DNA of 64,000 nucleotides from assembly GCA_036435485.1 (NCBI GenBank), contig CM071599.1, positions 12,612,803-12,676,802 on the forward strand, given 5' to 3'. A program made the translations under genes and the position numbers. The notes beneath the pieces are model-generated. The model made no database searches. It saw only the letters and a program-made list of their open reading frames with translations, and was not told the DNA's origin. The DNA is from Saposhnikovia divaricata. Taxonomy: Eukaryota; Streptophyta; Magnoliopsida; Apiales; Apiaceae. Of this stretch, positions 1-11,388 are shown piece by piece. Position 1 is the first letter of the stretch; each line of letters opens with the position of its first letter.

Positions 1-498
1 CTAGAAACACTACTTGTGGAAGTTATTTAAGCAAATTGAAGATCAAAAGTATATACTTACACGCGTATATACATTAGAAAAATGAAGAACATATAAGAAC
101 ATGAACAGTCATAACATCAAATCAAGCAATTTATACGGTTAAAACACGAATGGAAGACATAAAAATATACCTTGGAAGTTCTGGAGCAAGATTTGTGAAA
201 GAAATTTGCAAAAACAAGCACTGGTTGGCCGGATTTGTGATCGGAAATCGGGCTCCGGGGGAGAGTGTTTTTTCTGGAATAGAAAAATCGGAAAAAAAGT
301 AAAGCGAAGGTGATTGGGATATTTATAGACATTTGAAGAGATAGTGGAAGACAACTGTCAACCACTCAAGTCGGTTGGGATTCTAAGGACGCGTCCTCTG
401 TCAAGGCGCGCCCTGAAGGAAAATTTTGTGGGAATTTTGGGTTTTTTAAGAAGAATTCCATATATCATCTTTGATCTCATATGGAATTGGGGGGTAGT
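1..498. other. Sequence left of the LTR, probably the 3' internal part of the same element
   Basis: No convincing gene is seen. The GC-rich dodecamers at about 389-412 (GGACGCGTCC, GGCGCGCCCT) resemble those inside the adjacent LTR, so this is probably retrotransposon-derived. The short open frames here show no recognisable domain. Confidence 0.35.
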
Positions 499-1432
499 TG
501 TTATAGCCAAAATTCGGTTCAGGTAATCTAAAGTGGATTCGGGTCAAATTAGGATTCTGGTAAAATAGAGTTAAGTTAGGACGTGCCCTGATTATGAGGG
601 CGCGCCCTCAATGACAAGTCATGATGAAGTATTTTACTTAAGCTAGTTTTCAAAGAGCCATTGAAGAATTCTCTTCTGGGATTCCACTTAGGCTGGGATT
701 CCAGGAGTTATTGAAGAATTCCCTCCTGTCGTATCTCAGGAGGGGGATGTCCGTCGCAGAAGGCCTCCAGGGGTTCGCCTGGATATAAGGACCCTTCTTA
801 AACACTAAGGGTGCGCCCTAGGGTGGAAAGATGGGGACTTTCTGGTGTGTGCTTTGGGAGCTCTGTTTCTGTAGCCAATGGGCGCGTCCTCATTGGGGAA
901 CTTTGGAGTAATCCTGCACTTTGCACCCAAAAGCTCTGGATCACCTGTCCTGCTATCTGGTGGGTGCTTCTCATTCGGGGGACAGGGATGCGTTCTGCAC
1001 TTGGGGTAAAGAATGGCTATACCTGCATCCTTGAAATCAAGAAATAGCTGGTAGCTGATAGGACTAGTCCTCGACGGGGGAAGTTTCCTTATCTGTGAAG
1101 TCTTAAGATCTTGGATGAGCTTGGGCCTTTGTGGTTAGGCCTCATAGTAGAACATTTCAGATGCTGGACCTACAATCCAAGCCCATTTGGGTTTCTTGCT
1201 CTCCAAGAACTACGTATGGCTTGATCCCCTATAAATACCGGGGTACGTAGGCCGATTGGGGGGTTGGAAGTCGAGAGCTCTGAAATAGCCGCCACTAACC
1301 CTATCAATCTCAGCCACCAATTATCTACAGCCACCACACACCACCACTTTTTCCGGAGAAAAACCACCGTCTAAGATCTTGTTTCCGGCGACGTACCTCA
1401 AATTTTGTTGTTCCCAAATTCCTCCGTCAACA
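499..1432 (+). mobile_element. LTR (probable 3' LTR of an element extending left of the window)
   Basis: This stretch is homologous, in opposite orientation, to the solo LTR at 18,585-19,603, whose ends are fixed by a target duplication. By that comparison it runs from TGTTATAGCC to GTCAACA. A TATA box (CTATAAATACC) lies at 1,229-1,239. The G-rich tract ATTGGGGGGTAG immediately upstream (about 486-497) looks like a polypurine tract, so I infer a 3' LTR whose internal part lies to the left. No primer-binding site follows 1,432 and I see no 5-bp duplication. It carries several copies of a GC-rich palindrome of the type GGGCGCGCCCT. The element type (copia or gypsy) cannot be told. Confidence 0.65.
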
Positions 1433-1803
1433 CATATATATACTAGCAACCCCGAATATATAACATAAAGAATAGAAACAATTATTGAAACTGGTTAAAA
1501 AAATTATTTTTGTGATAATGAATTAATTAATGAATAAATAAAGGCACGAAAGCTGACACATGCAAGCATCTGAGAGCCATGCATGCTGCTGTCACAAAGT
1601 TCTGCATGCGATTCTTTCTGAAAAGGATTTTGAAATGAAGAACAATCAGAAAACATAGCACGATGGAGGCGAAGCTTGAAGATGACACAGAAATTCCAAT
1701 GTGCCGACAATACGAGCCATAGACATTGCAGATCTTGCGCGAACCCATCTTTGAGTTTCCTTTGAGTCCAATGTAACCAAATTCTGCTTCTGCTCCTGTT
1801 GCG
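1433..1803. other. Intergenic stretch without a recognised feature
   Basis: Unique-looking AT-rich DNA between the LTR and the hAT-like element. An open frame on the minus strand runs on into the GAGCC-rich end of the transposon, so it is not a credible gene. Confidence 0.4.
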
Positions 1804-2025
1804 GATGTAACTAGGGCTGTTCACGAACCGAGCCGAGCCGAATTTTGACCGAAACGAGCCGAGTTTTGACCCTAATGAATCGAGCCGAGCTTTGATCTTA
1901 ACGAGCCGAGCTAATTTCTTAACGAACCGAGTCGAGCTTTGACCGAACCGAGTCGAACTCGAGTTGTTCACGAACAGCCTCGAGCCGATCCGAGCTCGAT
2001 CCGAGATCGAGCTGTTCGCAAACTA

Positions 2026-5000
2026 TTAATTTGGTTGGAGATCTTAGTAGATCACTACTATTATAAGTAGTACTAGTAACTAGTACTTTGTCACGGATTG
2101 TTGTTTCTATTTTTTAAAAAATATTTCTCGACAATCCAACCGTACGGATGTCAAGATATATCTAATTTAGTGATATTCCCAAATTTTCAAAAAATAAAAA
2201 ATTAATTTGGTTGGAGATCTTAGTAGATCACTACTATTCTAACTAGTACTAGTAACTAGTGCATTGTCATGGATTGTTGTTTCTATTTTTTTAAAAATAT
2301 TTCTCGATGATCCAACCGTACGGATGTCAAGATATATCTAACTTAGTCAAATTCCCAAATTTTCAAAAAATAAAAAATTAATTTGGTTGGAGATCTTAGT
2401 AGATCACTACTATTCTAACTAGTACTAGTAACTAGTGCTTTGTCACGGGTTGTTGTTTCTATTTTTTAAAAAATATTTCTCGACGATCCAACCGTACGAA
2501 TGTCAAGATATATCTAATTTAGTGATATTCCCAAATTTTCAAAAAATAAAAAATTAATTTGGTTGGAGATCTTAGTAGATCACTACTATCCTAACTAGCA
2601 CTGGTAACTAGTGCATTGTCACGGATTGTTGTTTCTATTTTTTTAAAAATATTTCTCGACGTTCCAACCGTACAGATGTTAAGATATATATAATTTAATC
2701 ATATTCCCAAATTTTCAAAAAATAAAAAATTAATTTGGTTGGAGATCTTAGTAGATCACTACTATTCTAACTACTACTAGTAACTAGTGCTTTGTCACGG
2801 ATTGTTGTTTCTATTTTTTAAAAAATATTTCTCGACGATCCAACCGTACGGATGTCAAGATATATCTAATTTAGTTATATTCCGAAATTTTCAAAAAATT
2901 AAAAATTAATTTGGTTGGAGATCTTAGTAGATCACTACTATTCTAACTAGTACTAGTAACTAGTGCATTATCACGGATTGTTGTTTCTATTTTTTTAAAA
3001 ATATTTCTCGACGTTCCAACCGTACAGATGTCAAGATATATATAATTTAGTCATATTCCCAAATTTTCAAAAAATAAAAAATTAATTTGGTTGGAGATCT
3101 TAGTAGATCACTACTATTCTAACTACTACTAGTAACTAGTGCTTTGTCACGGATTGTTGTTTCTATTTTTTAAAAAATATTTCTCGACGATCCAACCGTA
3201 CGGATGTCAAGATATATCTAATTTAGTGATATTCCTAAATTTTCAAAAAATAAAAAGTTAATTTAGTTGGAGTTCTTAGTAGATCACTACTATTCTTACT
3301 AGTACTAGTAACTAGTGCCTTGTCACGGATTGTTGTTTCTATTTTTTAAAAAATATTTCTCGACGATCTAACCGTACGGATGTCAAGATATATCTAATTT
3401 AGTCAAATTCCCAAATTTTCAAAAAATAAAAAATTAATTTGGTTGGAGATCTTAGTAGATCACTACTATTCTAACTAGTACTAGTAACTAGTGCTTTGTC
3501 ACGGGTTGTTGTTTCTATTTTTTAAAAAATATTTCTCGACGATCCAACCGTACGAATGTCAAGATATATCTAATTTATTGATATTCCCAAATTTTCAAAA
3601 AATAAAAAATTAATTTGGTTGGAGATCTTAGTAGATCACTACTATCCTAACTAGCACTGGTAACTAGTGCATTGTCACGGATTGTTGTTTCTATTTTTCT
3701 AAAAATATTTCTCGACGTTTCAACCGTACAGATGTTAAGATATATATAATTTAGTCATATTCCCAAATTTTCAAAAAATAAAAAATTAATTTGGTTGGAG
3801 ATCTTAGTAGATCACTACTATTCTAACTACTACTAGTAACTAGTGCTTTGTCACGGATTGTTGTTTCTATTTTTTAAAAAATATTTCTCGACGATCCAAC
3901 CGTAGGGATGTCAAGATATATCTAATTTAGTGATATTCCGAAATTTTCAAAAAATTAAAAATTAATTTGGTTGGAGATCTTAGTAGATCACTACTATTCT
4001 AACTAGTACTAGTAACTAGTGCATTATCACGGATTGTTGTTTCTATTTTTTTAAAAATATTTCTCGACGTTCCAACTGTACAAATGTCAAGATATATATA
4101 ATTTAGTCATATTCCCAAATTTTCCAAAAATAAAAAATTAATTTGGTTGGAGATCTTAGTAGATCACTACTATTCTAACTGCTACTAGTAACTAGTGCTT
4201 TGTCACGGATTGTTGTTTCTATTTTTTAAAAAATATTTCTCGACGATCCAACCGTACGGATGTCAAGATATATCTAATTTAGTGATATTCCTAAATTTTC
4301 AAAAAATAAAAAATTAATTTAGTTGGAGATCTTAGTAGATCACTACTATTCTAACTAGTACTAGTAACTAGTGCCTTGTCACGGATTGTTGTTTCTATTT
4401 TTTAAAAAATATTTCTCGACGATCCAACCGTACGGATGTCAAGATATATCTAATTTAGTGATATTCCCAAATTTTCAAAAAATAAAAAATTTATTTGGTT
4501 GGAGATCTTAGTAGATCACTACTATTACAAATAGTACTAGTAGCTAGTGCTTTGTCACGGATTGTTGTTTCTATTTTTTAAAAAATATTTCTCGACAATC
4601 CAACCGTACGGATGTCAAGATATATCTAATTTAGTCAAATTCCAAATTTTCAAAAATTAAAAAATTAATTTGGTTGGAGATCTTAGTAGATCACTACTAT
4701 TCTAACTAGTACTAGTAACTAGTGCTTTGTCACGGGTTGTTGTTTCTATTTTTTAAAAAATATTTCTCGACGATCCAACCGTACGAATGTCAAGATATAT
4801 CTAATTTAGTGATATTCCCAAATTTTCAAAATATAAAAAATTAATTTGGTTGGAGATCTTAGTAGATCACTACTATCCTAACTAGCACTAGTAACAAGTG
4901 CATTGTCACGGATTGTTGTTTCTATTTTTTTAAAAATATTTCTCGACGTTCCAACCGCACAGATGTTAAGATATATATAATTTAGTCATATTCCCAAATT

Positions 5001-5929
5001 TTCAAAAAATAAAAAATTAATTTGGTTGGAGATCTTAGTAGATCACTACTATTCTAACTACTACTAGTAACTAGTGCTTTGTCACGGATTGTTGTTTCTA
5101 TTTTTTAAAAAATATTTCTCGACGATCCAACCGTAAGGATGTCAAGATATATTTAATTTAGTGATATTCCCAAATTTTCAAAAAATAAAAAATTAATTTG
5201 ATTGGAGATCTTAGTAGATCACTACTATTCTAACTAGTACTAGTAACTAGTGCATTATCACGGATTGTTGTTTCTATTTTTTTAAAAATATTTCTCGACG
5301 TTCCAACCGTACAGATGTGAAGATATATATAATTTAGTCATATTCCCAAATTTTCAAAAAATAAAAAATTAATTTGGTTGGAGATCTTAGTAGATCACTA
5401 CTATTCTAACTACTACTAGTAACTAGTGCTTTGTCACGGATTGTTGTTTCTATTTTTTAAAAAATATTTCTCGACGATCCAACCGTAGGGATGTCAAGAT
5501 ATATCTAATTTAGTGATATTCCTAAATTTTCAAAAAATAAAAAGTTAATTTAGTTGGAGTTCTTAGTAGATCACTACTATTCTTACTAGTACTAGTAACT
5601 AGTGCCTTGTCACGGATTGTTGTTTCTATTTTTTAAAAAATATTTCTCGACGATCTAACCGTACGGATGTCAAGATATATCTAATTTAGTGATATTCTCA
5701 AATTTTCAAAAAATAAAAAATTAATTTGGTTGGAGATCTTATTAGATCACTACTATTCTAACTAGTACTAGTAACTAGTGCTTTGTCACGGATTGTTGTT
5801 TCTATTTTTTAAAAAATATTTCTCGACGATCCAACCGTACAGATGTCAAGATATATCTAATTTAGTGATATTCTCAAATTTTCAAAAAATAAAAAATTAA
5901 TTTGGTTGGAGATCTTAGTAGATCACTAC
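2026..5929. repeat. Tandem satellite array, 176-bp monomer, about 22 copies
   Basis: The phrase TTGGAGATCTTAGTAGATC recurs at 2,035, 2,211, 2,387, 2,563 and 2,739, giving a constant 176-bp step that continues to about 5,929. Monomers fall into types. One has GTGCTTTGTCACGG with ATCCAACCGTACGG. Another has GTGCATTGTCACGG with GTTCCAACCGTACAG and TATATATAATTTAG. Types recur in order: the variant with CTATCCTAACTAGCACTGG appears at about 2,587, 3,643 and (diverged) 4,872, that is, spaced by 6 and then about 7 monomers. This is higher-order repeat structure. The array lies wholly inside the hAT-like element. It has no coding capacity. Confidence 0.95.
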
Positions 5930-7238
5930 ATTCAAAAAATTACAACATAATATGATTGATTGAGGGGGTGTTTGTGGCTCAAAAAAGTTAAAAAAAAAAT
6001 TCCAACTTATAGAATTTCAAAAATATATTAAATACTTGTATAAAAAAAATTTATCAAATATGAAATTTTTATCCGCAAAAAGCATATAAAAATTTAAAAA
6101 AAGCTAATCCAAATTGGCTCTGAATCGGCAAACTTGGTTACATTCAAAGACTTGATGTCTCGGTCACAAGAACATGAATATCCTTCTTTTAATATCCTTT
6201 AAAAAAATCCTTCTTTTAATAACAATGTTTAAGTGACATGTTTGCATCATCATTTTTACTTTTTCTACTTTTAATAACAATGTTTAAGATTCCATGACAA
6301 CTCACTGCTGTCAATTACAGTTCCAAATACATAAAAAAAAGATAAGGATCTGGAGCAGCACAACTGGTTCGCATTTCTCTCTACTTTATCACTATTTTTT
6401 TTTGTCAGATACTTTAACACTAATTATCTATTATTATTACAGTACTTTAAGGTTCTAAAAATCTGCGATTTAGCCGATTAATCTCCTATTAATCCTCTGT
6501 AAGTCAACCAACCGATTCAATTTTTTAAATCCGATTAATCATATGAATTTATTTAAAATGATATATTTAATTATAAATTAGACTAATATATTAAATATTA
6601 TTATAATATCCGATTAATACTCCGATTAATTCTTTCGATTAATCCCCAATTACCCGATTAATATTAAATCGATACCTCAATCAATTTATACCGTTTAACG
6701 ATTTTTATAACATTGCAATACTTTGATAAGAAAAATAAATGGTATTTTATTTGGTTGTTGTCTTAGAATATTTAAAGAGATGTTGTAGATAATATAATTA
6801 AAAGCTAAACATACTCCACATATTCTAGGCAATCGACTTTCCTAATCCTCTCTCATCGTGCAAATCAAAGCATACAACTCAGATTTATTTCTTCATTCTT
6901 TTCTTTTATCCTCAATTATCTCTCTCCTCAAGAACACAAACCAAACCCTAATAATTAAACTCGATTTTCTCTATGATTCTGTTGTTCAAAACATATCATA
7001 TGTATACTCAAATTGGTCCTCTCCTCATCCTCTACACAACCATGTCATCATTTTTCAATTTCGAGAAAATCAATTTCTGGACTAGCTTGATTTCAGTTCG
7101 GTTCTTGGAGTTTATGTTCGATTTTGTTGATTCTAGTTTGGGTTAGTGTTTATCGGGGGTTATTGACAAGTTTTGGGGTGTGTTAATGGTTATTGGAGCA
7201 TCGCTGGTATTTTATATCTTCATTTGGATTTCTGTATT
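5930..7238. other. Non-satellite interior of the hAT-like element
   Basis: Between the satellite array and the right subterminal repeats is mixed AT-rich DNA. At about 6,450-6,713 it contains a segment rich in CGATTAAT words with similar inverted ends (TCTAAAAATC and, inverted, TATAAAAATC), perhaps a nested MITE. At about 6,840-7,235 the sequence resembles a 5' leader plus short frames, but nothing matches a known protein. Confidence 0.4.
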
Positions 7239-7628
7239 TTTCGAGCTTAATCGAGCCGATCTTGAGTCGAACGAGCTCGAGCCGAACCCGAGCCGAGCTC
7301 GAGTCGAGCTCACTAATAGCTTGGCTCGAGCTCGTTTTGTTATCGAACATTTTTTAGTGTTCGAGCTCGACTCGAGTTCTTAACGAATCGAGCCGATTCG
7401 AGCTCTTAACGAGCCGAGCTCGAGCTTGTTCGCGAACAGCTCGGTTCGTGAACAGCCCTAGATGTAACAATTCCAAGTAGCAATTGCATTTGTTGTAATC
7501 ATATCAATCTTTCATTTTTCTTAATTAAAAATGAACGATATTTTAATCTAATATGCATAATATGTTTTATAATTAAGAGGTGCTTGAAAATTAATTTAGC
7601 TTACCACGTCGATTACAAAGACGACGAC

Positions 7629-7660
7629 CAGGGGCGGACCCAGGATTTTTATTCCACTGG
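7629..7660 (+). mobile_element. hAT transposon left terminus (orphan end)
   Basis: The sequence begins CAGGGGCGGACCCAGGATTT, a widespread plant hAT-type terminal inverted repeat. I found no matching right end in the window, so only a remnant or one visible terminus can be claimed. The AT-rich DNA to about 8,240 may be its body; it holds a small inverted repeat around 8,197-8,218 (ATACGCATATTTCATATGCGT). Confidence 0.5.
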
Positions 7661-9230
7661 GGCTGGAGTAATTTTTTTTTCACATACTTAACAAAAATGA
7701 CAAATGTACAAACTAGCTTAAAAATATAAAATGAATATTAGAATAGAGATAAAATTTAAAAATTTTAGTTAAAAAAATTTAATATTTCTTACTGACGTCC
7801 TTATTTTTTAAAAATCGGAAAAAATCAGGATAAGTTGGGGTTTAGGAACCCTAAATCCTAAGTTCGTATACGGTTTATTTGACGTTCTGAATATTCTAAA
7901 ACCCAAAATGAACATGTTAAACCTCAAGGGTTTACTGTTGAACCCCCAAGAAAATACAGATAAAATTTAAGAATTTTAATTAAAATATTGAATATTTCTA
8001 AATTACAAATGGAAATTAATTATTTAACCCCAAAATAAATATCGATAAAATTTTAAATATTAAATATGAAAAATAATATTAAATGGAAATTGTTTAACCT
8101 CTCAGATGTAGACTACGCATAAACCACATGGATAGTCATTGTTTTTATATTTGTTTGTTAGGTAGGAACATACGTACTGAGCATTAGAAAAAAACATACG
8201 CATATTTCATATGCGTAGTTCCTATAATAGGCATAAATCCCGACAAGTGGTATATCAGGCAATGCAACTTTAAAAAATTGTTATTTCGATCATTTTCTCC
8301 AAATATCATTTGATATATTTTTCTTTAATATTAATTTTAAAATTTAAAATAATAATATATTTACTTCTTTCTAATTATATCTTTATATATAATAAATGTA
8401 TAACGGATTTTATCCATTATTTTATGTTTAAAACTTTTTCATTATTAGATATTAAAAACTTATAATTAGATATGCATTTTTAAAATTACATCTTCAATAA
8501 ATAAATTTTATACATTGATTATTTTCGGAAACTACACTATTAGTATAAAAACTATTAAACCCGAAGATTACAAAAGATTTTTTTCTTTGTATACTAATAA
8601 AAAAGTTTGTGTAGGAGATTTTTACAAGAAAGTTAAAGATTATAAATATCAAATTTTTATGTATATAAACATAACACTTCAGTAAATATGGGGAACATTA
8701 ATATCAGAACAATATTGATGTTAATATTAATTATCGTATAATTGATTTATCGCACATTTAACATTTAAATATACAAAGTATTTTTAGAAAAAGAATAATA
8801 ATATATTCGTATCTAGAACATGTCCGTTCTGCATAAGTAAAAAAATAATTTCTATGACAATGTTTAAACAATATCACATAGATTTGCCATTTACATACTT
8901 GATGTTTTGGTACACCTTAAGCTTTCCCCCTTCGTTTGTTGTGGGTTGCGCCTCACCGCAGGCATTGAATGAATGAAATGAGTGGGACTAATTCCTTCCG
9001 GCTAATGATATAATTCAAAACCAACAGATCAATGTCCTGTACAGTTGATGAGTTTAGGTAATTCACGCATTTGATAAATAGACTATTTTAGCGTGCAAAT
9101 CGCATGCCCAAAAAAAAACGAATGCTAATTAACTCAATTTATTCTTTATCAATAACTCGATTTTGCCAAACCAATGAACTTCCATGCACATTGACAACAA
9201 CTATAGAATTCAAAACTTTAAAACCCTTTT
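7661..9230. other. AT-rich intergenic DNA, no gene recognised
   Basis: I see no open frame with recognisable content, no splice structure and no complete transposon. The only notable words are TACGCATA-type palindromes near 8,112 and 8,200, which also occur in the elements near 22, 32 and 46-48 kb. Confidence 0.4.
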
Positions 9231-9455
9231 AAGGTATATCTCTAACAAACATCATCCATTAGCACGACAAACTCCTATACAAAATGAAAAAAATTGCATC
9301 TTACAATATAACATATTCTTTCCATTCCATAATACTTTTTTTTTTTTTTTTTGTGTTGGACACGTTTGCATTTTAAGGTATATCTCTAACAAACATCATC
9401 CATTAGCACGACAAACTCCTATACAAAATGAAAAAAATTGCATCTTACGATATAA
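9231..9455 (+). repeat. About 80-bp direct duplication (two copies)
   Basis: An 80-bp unit beginning AAGGTATATCTCTAACAAAC and ending at a CATCTTAC-ATATAAC motif occurs at about 9,231-9,311 and again at about 9,375-9,456. The spacer contains CATTCCATAATAC and TGTGTTGGACACGTTT, words also found at the left end of the Stowaway-like element at 9,891, plus a poly-T run. This looks like a local duplication around a fragment of that MITE. Confidence 0.7.
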
Positions 9456-9456
9456 C

Positions 9457-9884
9457 GGGCCTATTTGGGGTTCCATTTCTTAACCAACTTATGGCTTATA
9501 TGATCATAATAACTTATAAGGGGTATTTGCCAATTTAAGTTTTAGCTCAACTTATACTTATGCTTATAACTTATTTCTCGATACACGCAATATATAATAT
9601 CCTTCAAATCTTCAAAATCATATATCTTTTGATCCGTTCATTAGAAAATTGATATGTATATATCAAATTATTCTACTCATCGAGATCTATCTATTGACAT
9701 CCATTGATATATATTAAAAAACAAATATTTTGAAAATAATAAAAAAAGTTAACTTATAAGTTATGATTTACCAAACACTTTACTGACTTATAATTTCTGA
9801 TCTACTTATCACTTATATGACACTTATGCTTATAAGCCATAAGCTACTCATTTTAAGGTAAGCCAAACATCCACAACATACTCC
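9457..9884. mobile_element. Tourist-like MITE, copy 1
   Basis: The left end GGGCCTATTTGGGG and inverted right end GTGGATGTTTGG are flanked by the 3-bp repeat AAC (9,454-9,456 and 9,885-9,887). The interior is rich in ACTTATAAG/GCTTATAAG words and matches a second copy at 10,043-10,530. It is non-coding. The 3-bp duplication suggests PIF/Harbinger-type insertion, but AAC is not the usual TWA target, so the superfamily is tentative. Confidence 0.65.
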
Positions 9885-9890
9885 CTCCGT

Positions 9891-10628
9891 TCCATAATAC
9901 TTTTTCTGTTTGTGTTGGACACGTTTACCAACACACACTTTTAATCGTTAATATCTTAAATTTTGTATTAGTATTAAAAATAAAAACTTCACTGTATTAA
10001 AGTACTCACAAATATGAATCAAACAAAATCACTCATAACTATGGCCCCGTTTGGGGTTTCCTTTTTCTCTTAACTTATGGCTTATAAGGCCATAAGAACT
10101 TATGAGAGGTGTTTGCCTATTTAAGTTTTAGCTCAACTTATGACTTATATGTTGATAAGTTGAATGTTAGGAAATCCTAACATTCAACTTATGCTTATAA
10201 CTTATTTCTCGATACACGCAATATATAATATTCTTTAAATTTGCAAAATCATATATCTTTTGATCCGTTCATTAGAAAATTGATATGTATATATCAAATT
10301 ACTCTACTCATCGAGATCTATCCATTGATATATATTAAAAAACAAATATTTTGAAGATAATAAAAAAAAGTTAACTTATAAGTTCTGATTTACCAAACAC
10401 TTTACTGATTTATAAGTTCTGATTTACCAAACACTTTACTGACTTATAAGTTCTGCTCTACTTATTACTTATATGACATTTATGCTTATAAGTCATAAGC
10501 TACTCTTCTTAAGATACCCCAAACACCCACTATTTTTGTCTTATAAATTATGCGTAAATTACTAGTCAACCGTTATAATGAACAGTGTCGAAACTCAAAA
10601 GGGGAAAGATTTTATGAAACGGAGGGAG
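9891..10628. mobile_element. Stowaway-like (Tc1/mariner) MITE interrupted by a second MITE
   Basis: The ends are CTCCCTCCGTTCC on the left and the inverted GAAACGGAGGGAG on the right, flanked by TA on both sides (9,889-9,890 and 10,629-10,630). This is the Stowaway signature. The interior is split by the Tourist-like copy at 10,043-10,530; without it the element would be about 250 bp, a normal Stowaway size. Confidence 0.8.
10043..10530. mobile_element. Tourist-like MITE, copy 2, nested in the Stowaway element
   Basis: The ends are GGCCCCGTTTGGGG and inverted GTGGGTGTTTGGGG, flanked by TAT (10,040-10,042 and 10,531-10,533). It shares its interior with the copy at 9,457. It also contains a short perfect inverted repeat (GTTGAATGTTAGGA against TCCTAACATTCAAC, about 10,158-10,188) and a local duplication of TTCTGATTTACCAAACACTT. 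It is non-coding. Confidence 0.7.
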
Positions 10629-10772
10629 TATAATTTTTTTCCAAGGTGTGTAGACATTTTAGTGACGTGCGAGTTTAGAGTATGCACATGCCTCACATAA
10701 ATTATGGAACATTTCATATAAAAAACCTCAAAAAAGGATATTTACAAAAAAATTTTTTTTTATTAATAAGTA

Positions 10773-11020
10773 CTTCCCTCGTCCCTAAATACATGTCCAT
10801 TTTAATTTTGACCGATCAATTTGACCAAACTTGACTGTAATTTATATGTACATTGAAAAAAATAAAAAATTATATCATTGAAAATTACATTTAATCTACT
10901 TAAAATTTAACTTATAATTTTGTAAAATAATAAATGAATAACTTTAAATAATTAGTTAAAAGTTGGGTCAATTTGACTCCTAAAAAAGTAAAATGGACAT
11001 GTAATCACAAAGGGAAGAAG
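10773..11020. mobile_element. Stowaway-like MITE, 248 bp
   Basis: The left end CTTCCCTCGTCCCTAAATAC and right end inverted CTTCTTCCCTTTGTG are bounded by TA (10,771-10,772 and 11,021-11,022). The subterminal parts ACATGTCCATTTTA and TAAAATGGACATGT are inverted copies of each other. It is non-coding. Confidence 0.75.
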
Positions 11021-11388
11021 TACATTTTAAGTATTTTAAATTAAATAAGGTAATTTTAGGAATAGTTTCCAGAGTTAATCGGAGGAACGTCTTACCGTGT
11101 ATATTTTTCTTATAAATTTTAATTATATTGAATACATAATTTTCATTTAATTTTAAATTTGTTAAACTATTTTTGTATTAAATTAAATTATGTTATTGTA
11201 CATATCCTTCCTATTTTTTCCCAAAAAAAAAAAAAAGTCCTTCCTATTTCGAATTGACCTAGGTATCCTGTATTCGTCTAATATAATCGATTGATGATTA
11301 GACCTCTATTATATCAAAACCATCATCCCCTTTGAAACAAGGAGAAGCATTCAAGGAGAAGCATCGAGAGTATAGCAGCACAAGCATC

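Larger units (their letters stand above)
1812..7460. mobile_element. Complete non-autonomous hAT-like transposon carrying a satellite array
   Basis: Both ends carry the same 22-bp terminal inverted repeat, beginning TAGGGCTGTTCACGAAC (1,812-1,833 and, inverted, 7,439-7,460). They are flanked by a perfect 8-bp duplication GATGTAAC (1,804-1,811 and 7,461-7,468). An 8-bp duplication and a TAGGG start are typical of the hAT superfamily. Inside the ends lie GC-rich subterminal arrays of GAGCC/GAGCTCGA words (1,834-2,025 and about 7,240-7,438). The middle holds a 3.9-kb tandem array of 176-bp units and about 1.3 kb of other DNA. No transposase is seen, so it would need a partner element to move. 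Confidence 0.9.

Noticed and set aside
811..1047. 78-residue open frame
   Set aside because: Lies inside the LTR and is mirrored by a similar frame in the other LTR copy; promoter-side LTR DNA, not a gene.
2026..5929. CRISPR-like or gene-cluster reading of the repeats
   Set aside because: Units are contiguous 176-bp head-to-tail monomers without spacers, in a plant genome.
7180..7383. 67-residue frame rich in Glu, Leu and Arg
   Set aside because: It reads through the GAGCTCGA subterminal repeats of the hAT-like element; composition is caused by the repeats.
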